Part shown: piece by piece, positions 6,493 through 9,515 of the stretch
Layout of the letters: each line of letters begins with the position of its first letter
How positions within the stretch are numbered: position 1 is the stretch's first letter
Source of the DNA: Alphaproteobacteria bacterium
GTDB lineage: Bacteria; Pseudomonadota; Alphaproteobacteria; Rhizobiales; Beijerinckiaceae
Reading direction: 5' to 3'
NCBI GenBank assembly: GCA_009921785.1
Contig: RFXE01000057.1
Location: 1 to 9,515, forward strand
DNA: 9,515 bases
The notes under the pieces: model-generated
Told to the model about the DNA's origin: nothing
Databases searched by the model: none
The model's input: the letters and a program-made list of their open reading frames with translations, nothing else
Made by a program: the position numbers and the translations under genes

Positions 6493-7953
6493 TTAGTCCT
6501 TTTCCGATCCGCCCTTTTCCTCAATGCCGTGACGATGGAGCTTCACATAGAGGCTCTGACGGCTGAGCCCGAGCATGTCAGCGGAGCTTGCACGGTTATT
6601 ATCATTGAGCTGAAGCGCCGCCTCAATGCAGAGCCGCTCGATAATGTCGGTCGTTTCACGCACCAGATCTTTGAGCGGGACTTTGCCGACCAGTTTGGTC
6701 ATCTCATCGACCGAACGCAGGAGGCTGCGCTTGCCTGGATCATCGGTTGCTACACGGCGGGCGACGCGGCGGATTGTGAAGCCGATCACAGCAGGGTCTG
6801 AGTCTTTTACCGCCACGCCTGAGACTTCCACATCTTCCACGGTGCCGAATTGTCCGCGAAGCACTGTGGAGAATTGGCGAATGATTTTATGTTCAATCAC
6901 GCTTGAATAAAGAAGGCCGGTATCGACACCGACGCGGCCAAGCCACCGGTCGAGCGGTTCACCACGCGCCTGCTCTTCGCTGCCCAATTGAACGATTTCA
7001 AGGAAGGCGGCATTCGTCGCGATGATGCGACGATCCAAATCCGTCAACACAAAGGCATCCGGCATGGCTTGAACGGCAGCAAGTGTTTGCGATTGCGTTT
7101 TAGGCACTACGACACCGCGCGCACCAACAGCAAGCGGGAACAAACGGAACAAGTAAAGCACTGCGTTATTCTCGCGGAACACCGTCGCACTTGTTACGGC
7201 TTGTTGCTCACCGCCTAAAGTCAACGCCACATCATCAACGCGTCCGACTGAACGCAATGACGCGAGCATCGCTGTGACTTTGTCGAGATCCGCGCCCGAA
7301 AACGCATCAGTAAAGGCTGATCCCACAAGGCGTCGCAATTGTTTATTGAGCAAATTCGCCGCTGCGGGATTGGCTTCAACAACACGTCCGGAACGGCCAT
7401 CGACAACAATCAAAGCTTCGGTGGCAACTTGCATCAGCAAACGATAGCGCGTCTCGATATGGCGAAGCCGCGCATATTCTTGCTCGATCGACAATTCGGC
7501 GGAGACGAGCCGCTGCTGCATTGAAGCGACAGCGCGCATATCACGCCCAACTGCAACCGCATGACCATCACGTCCCACGCGAATAAATTTATAGCGAACG
7601 GGAAGATCCTCACCCGCTTTCAAAGGATGATTGATTTGGCGCCAACGCGGAGGCTGTCCGGTTGCCACGTCCTGAAGCATTTCAGAAACTTTGACGCGGC
7701 TTTCAAGCGTAACCGTATCGAGGAGCGCTTTACCGGGCCAGCCGATGAAAAAATCGGACGGAAGATCGCCAGAAGCAAAGACGCCATCCGTGATGATGCC
7801 TTCCGGATTGATGGTGAAGACAATATCGCCTGAAGCGGACAGAACCGCAGCCGCTACCGACGGATCAAGCGTTTCGAGATGGGCGGAAAGCGCTCCGATC
7901 CCCTGGCCGGCGAGCGGCGATGATCCCTTTTGTATGGACTGGTTCTGGTTCAC
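6493..7953 (-). CDS. ppsR: PpsR/CrtJ transcriptional repressor of photosynthesis genes
   Basis: PpsR (CrtJ) represses bch, crt and puc genes by binding TGT-N12-ACA palindromes under oxygen. The 486-residue product shows an N-terminal domain (about 30-145, DIVFTINPEGIITDG), a coiled linker near 145-170, a first PAS domain (about 165-275, ALIVVDGRSGRVVEANPAA), a second PAS domain (about 290-395, PDAFVLTDLDRRIIATNAAFLEI) and a C-terminal Fis-type helix-turn-helix (about 434-476, RASSADMLGLSRQSLYVKL). The only cysteine in the protein is Cys442, at the start of the HTH domain. The second cysteine used for an intramolecular disulfide in Rhodobacter is absent. The start is a GTG at 7953, 14 nt after the aerR stop. 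No better in-frame start exists upstream before a stop, and no Shine-Dalgarno is evident, so coupling to aerR is likely. It neighbours its antirepressor gene aerR, as in other purple bacteria. Confidence 0.95.
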   Translation of the reverse strand: MNQNQSIQKGSSPLAGQGIGALSAHLETLDPSVAAAVLSASGDIVFTINPEGIITDGVFASGDLPSDFFIGWPGKALLDTVTLESRVKVSEMLQDVATGQPPRWRQINHPLKAGEDLPVRYKFIRVGRDGHAVAVGRDMRAVASMQQRLVSAELSIEQEYARLRHIETRYRLLMQVATEALIVVDGRSGRVVEANPAAANLLNKQLRRLVGSAFTDAFSGADLDKVTAMLASLRSVGRVDDVALTLGGEQQAVTSATVFRENNAVLYLFRLFPLAVGARGVVVPKTQSQTLAAVQAMPDAFVLTDLDRRIIATNAAFLEIVQLGSEEQARGEPLDRWLGRVGVDTGLLYSSVIEHKIIRQFSTVLRGQFGTVEDVEVSGVAVKDSDPAVIGFTIRRVARRVATDDPGKRSLLRSVDEMTKLVGKVPLKDLVRETTDIIERLCIEAALQLNDNNRASSADMLGLSRQSLYVKLHRHGIEEKGGSEKD

Positions 7954-7967
7954 GAAACTGACACTGG

Positions 7968-8927
7968 TTAACTTGTGGCGGGCTTACTAACCCAGGAATT
8001 GGCGAGGATTACGGCATCATTGACATCCGCCACACAGGCATCCGCCTCCACAAGGGTCTTCAGATCCGGATAATCGGCGAGCCCAACGCCACCAATGATC
8101 ACTTTGATCGACCGATTGAGGGAATGATAACGCGAAAGCGTGATAGCGGAGCGCAAGGGCTCGAGCAAGCGTTGGCCACCAAGGGTCAAGCCAATGATAT
8201 CATAGGGTTTATCGGCGACGGCGGCGGCGATTTCCTCGGCCCCCGCGCGCAGAAGACAGTCAACATCCCAGCCGTCGCGGAGGAAAAATTCCTCGACAAT
8301 CTTCAAGCCGAATGTGTGTTGCTCACCCGGTGACGGTACCAATAAAATTGCACCCTTTTGGTCCGAAATATCCAAATTTCCAACGCCATAGGGGCGAATC
8401 TGCCTCGTAATCTGCTGAATTCGAGCCAATCCGACCGTGACGTCTACGAAACTGCACAGATCCGATTCCCACAATTCGCCCATGACCCGGGCGGCCGGAG
8501 CCATCAGATCGAGCAAAATGGATTCAACGCTCACACCGCGCTCGAGTAAGATCTCGACAAAACGGAAGGCGTCCCGGCTATCCGCACCCACAACAAGGCG
8601 GCAAAAGCCCGAAATCGTGTCCCGATCGAGCTGCGTTCCGGCTGAAATGGCAGAAACAACGGCAGCGGTATCCACACCAAAATTCAGGAGTAAGCGGGGA
8701 ACGATGACCTTTTCAATCGTCTCGGCGAGGAGCCCCTGCAGGGGAAGAGCGGCATCCTGACGGGCAAAATGCCCCCGAATATCGAGATTCGAGCCTGAAA
8801 CTGTAAGAAAACCGGTCGATTCGTCGCTATATCCATAAGAGTGATCAGAAAAAGGGTCGCGCTGAGACCCAGCCATACCGCCTCCGGCTTGGCCGTCTCT
8901 GTCCGTCGTATGATCGGACGTCGACAC
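7968..8927 (-). CDS. aerR: AerR/PpaA-type cobalamin-binding antirepressor
   Basis: AerR (PpaA) binds B12 and modulates PpsR/CrtJ, linking cobalamin and light to pigment gene expression. An N-terminal helical domain (about residues 60-180, with FARQDAALPLQGLLAETIEKVIVPRLL and LWESDLCSFVDVTVGLARIQQITRQI) is followed by a Rossmann-like B12 domain (about 190-310). The probable cobalt-ligand His204 lies in SPGEQHTFGLKI, the equivalent of the AerR histidine; TLGG and IIGGVGLADYP are conserved later. The given start is a GTG preceded at 6 nt by GGGGG, yielding 319 residues. An in-frame ATG at 8876 with GGAGG 4 nt upstream would yield 302 residues and may be the main or only start. Long and short AerR forms are known in Rhodobacter capsulatus. 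It is the first gene of the nine-gene minus-strand operon and diverges from bchF. Confidence 0.93.
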   Translation of the reverse strand: MSTSDHTTDRDGQAGGGMAGSQRDPFSDHSYGYSDESTGFLTVSGSNLDIRGHFARQDAALPLQGLLAETIEKVIVPRLLLNFGVDTAAVVSAISAGTQLDRDTISGFCRLVVGADSRDAFRFVEILLERGVSVESILLDLMAPAARVMGELWESDLCSFVDVTVGLARIQQITRQIRPYGVGNLDISDQKGAILLVPSPGEQHTFGLKIVEEFFLRDGWDVDCLLRAGAEEIAAAVADKPYDIIGLTLGGQRLLEPLRSAITLSRYHSLNRSIKVIIGGVGLADYPDLKTLVEADACVADVNDAVILANSWVSKPATS

Positions 8928-9109
8928 AGATAACCCCCAAACTGCCCGAAAACGGGCACGATATCCGGCTCCGATTGACCGAACACGGGATCGGAGTGCA
9001 TCGGCCTCACGCCACGAGGCCCAGCCTGCAACCAGAGCAGGCTACCCCGGCCTGTGACAGTATAACGCAGATCGTCTCCCGCGGACAGATGTTTCGCTCA
9101 TCTGTCCAC
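8928..9109 (-). promoter_or_regulatory. Structured 5' leader of aerR (five perfect hairpins)
   Basis: If transcription starts near 9109, the aerR leader is about 182 nt and contains these perfect stems: 9083-9091/9099-9107 (9 bp, 7-nt loop), 9023-9029/9037-9043 (7 bp, 7-nt loop), 9003-9008/9016-9021 (6 bp, 7-nt loop), 8969-8975/8990-8996 (7 bp, 14-nt loop) and 8943-8948/8953-8958 (6 bp, 4-nt loop). The last lies just before the candidate ribosome site of the GTG start. No open reading frame is evident here. The density of stems suggests a regulatory RNA leader, but GC-rich sequence forms chance hairpins, so the call is tentative. Confidence 0.4.
9083..9107. repeat. Perfect 9-bp inverted repeat GGACAGATG-N7-CATCTGTCC
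   Basis: This is the longest perfect inverted repeat in the aerR-bchF gap. It lies just downstream of the proposed aerR -10, so it would form a hairpin at the very 5' end of the aerR transcript. As DNA it could be an operator; its GACAG/CTGTC arms also occur in the inverted repeat before bchG (6456-6473), with different spacing. Confidence 0.65.
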
Positions 9110-9115
9110 CCACGC

Positions 9116-9145
9116 ATCATAAATGTCATTTTTATAAGACGTCAA
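9116..9145 (-). promoter_or_regulatory. Candidate aerR operon promoter
   Basis: On the minus strand TTGACG (9145-9140) and TATGAT (9121-9116) are separated by 18 nt. They match the sigma-70 consensus at five of six positions each. The start site would be near 9109. The -35 lies back to back with that of the bchF promoter, six bases away. The PpsR-like site at 9124-9141 fills the spacer, so repressor binding should block it. Confidence 0.5.
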
Positions 9146-9157
9146 CATTGCTTGACA
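9124..9157. promoter_or_regulatory. Double PpsR-type operator between aerR and bchF
   Basis: Two PpsR-like palindromes overlap by two bases: TGTC-N10-GACG (9124-9141) and CGTC-N10-GACA (9140-9157). Each deviates from TGTC-N10-GACA at one terminal base, and together they read TGTC-N10-GACGTC-N10-GACA around a central GACGTC. The first covers the spacer of the aerR promoter and the second ends in the -35 of the bchF promoter. PpsR is encoded by the second gene of the operon, so autoregulation is implied. Confidence 0.55.
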
Positions 9158-9180
9158 CATATAGAGGGCAAGGGTTAGCT
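9152..9180 (+). promoter_or_regulatory. Candidate bchF promoter
   Basis: A perfect -35 TTGACA (9152-9157) is followed after 17 nt by TTAGCT (9175-9180), a poor -10. The start site would be near 9187, leaving a leader of roughly 54 nt. The weak -10 suggests a need for an activator or a non-housekeeping sigma factor. The -35 coincides with the right half of the second PpsR-like site. Confidence 0.4.
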
Positions 9181-9240
9181 TTTTCCCATGGGGGGTCAAG
9201 CCGGTCAGTCGTGCCGGAAGGAGCCCTCGGGAGGATCTGG

Positions 9241-9515
9241 ATGACCGATCCCGGCCATCATGGGGCACCGCAGCCGCAGCTCTACACGGACGCTGAGCGG
9301 CAAAGGCGGGATTCGTCACCTTGGACGCTTGTTCAGGGGATCCTCGCGCCTGTCCAATTTCTAATCTTCCTCATCAGCCTTGGCCTTGTGATGCGTACGC
9401 TGATCACGGGCGAAGGTGCTTTTGCTGCGCATCTCTCGATCCTCGCCAAAACACTCGCGCTCTACACGATCATGATCACCGGTGCGCTGTGGGAAAAAGA
9501 TGTCTTCGGACAATA
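9241..9515 (+). CDS. bchF: 3-vinyl bacteriochlorophyllide hydratase, N-terminal part (3' end outside window)
   Basis: BchF adds water to the 3-vinyl group of chlorophyllide or bacteriochlorophyllide intermediates, giving the 3-hydroxyethyl form on the way to bacteriochlorophyll a. The first 91 codons are present and run off the window. Recognisable family sequence includes LYTDAERQRRDSSPWTLVQGILAPVQFLIFL (residues 14-44), the hydrophobic helix continuing to LVMRTL, and TLALYTIMITGALWEKDVFGQ at the end; two membrane helices are visible. The start is clear: GGAGG lies 6 nt before the ATG. The family is about 160-175 residues, so roughly half is seen. It begins a plus-strand operon, probably continuing with further bch genes, divergent from aerR. 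Nothing abnormal is seen in the available part. Confidence 0.94.
   Translation, partial: MTDPGHHGAPQPQLYTDAERQRRDSSPWTLVQGILAPVQFLIFLISLGLVMRTLITGEGAFAAHLSILAKTLALYTIMITGALWEKDVFGQ

Noticed and set aside
8928..9109. Cobalamin riboswitch upstream of aerR
   Set aside because: I looked for a B12-box-like core and its conserved GCCACTG-type segment on the minus strand and did not find a convincing match. Infernal would settle it.
9103..9120. Third PpsR palindrome starting at TGTC 9103
   Set aside because: The required right half-site at 9117-9120 reads TCAT instead of GACA, so only a single half-site is present.
9141..9156. FNR/FnrL-type box (GTCAA-N6-TTGAC)
   Set aside because: The half-sites face the wrong way and the spacing is 6; an FNR box is TTGAT-N4-ATCAA. 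The symmetry is explained by back-to-back -35 elements and the PpsR-like palindromes.

Overview
The window is one edge of a purple-bacterial photosynthesis gene cluster. It most likely comes from an alphaproteobacterium, probably of the Rhizobiales/Hyphomicrobiales type. That placement rests on gene content and order (pufC next to a bacteriochlorophyll, cytochrome c2 and ppsR/aerR block) and on dispersed palindromes of a kind common in that group. I cannot name a genus from sequence alone. No mobile element, CRISPR array, tRNA or rRNA was seen.

Layout. Positions 1-423 (+) are the 3' end of pufC, the tetraheme cytochrome subunit of the reaction centre. It is followed by a strong intrinsic terminator, a decayed second copy of that terminator, and two palindromic repeats facing each other (424-671). 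From 672 to 8927 nine genes lie on the minus strand. Read in transcription order they are aerR (B12-binding antirepressor), ppsR (PAS/HTH repressor), bchG (bacteriochlorophyll synthase), a BCH2/PucC-family MFS gene, bchP (geranylgeranyl reductase), tspO, a 100-residue three-helix membrane protein, a cytochrome c2 gene and a type 2 isopentenyl-diphosphate isomerase gene. Joints from bchG to the small membrane protein are 1-nt gaps or 4-8-nt overlaps, which indicates translational coupling. A 313-nt divergent region separates aerR from bchF (+), whose first 91 codons close the window.

How it fits together. The isomerase balances IPP and DMAPP for geranylgeranyl diphosphate. BchG attaches the C20 tail to bacteriochlorophyllide a, and BchP reduces the tail to phytyl. 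BchF hydrates the 3-vinyl group earlier in the pathway. The BCH2 protein probably handles pigment or antenna assembly. Cytochrome c2 is the likely soluble donor to the PufC hemes. PpsR, AerR and TspO are all regulators that link pigment synthesis to oxygen, light or tetrapyrrole state.

The most interesting signals are regulatory. Between aerR and bchF two PpsR-type palindromes overlap through a shared centre (TGTC-N10-GACGTC-N10-GACA) and sit on two back-to-back promoters. A closely similar operator (CGTC-N10-GACA, ending in the -35 TTGACA) occurs before bchG, where the predicted transcript would be leaderless. The predicted aerR leader of about 180 nt holds five perfect hairpins. These are pattern-based inferences and have not been tested computationally.
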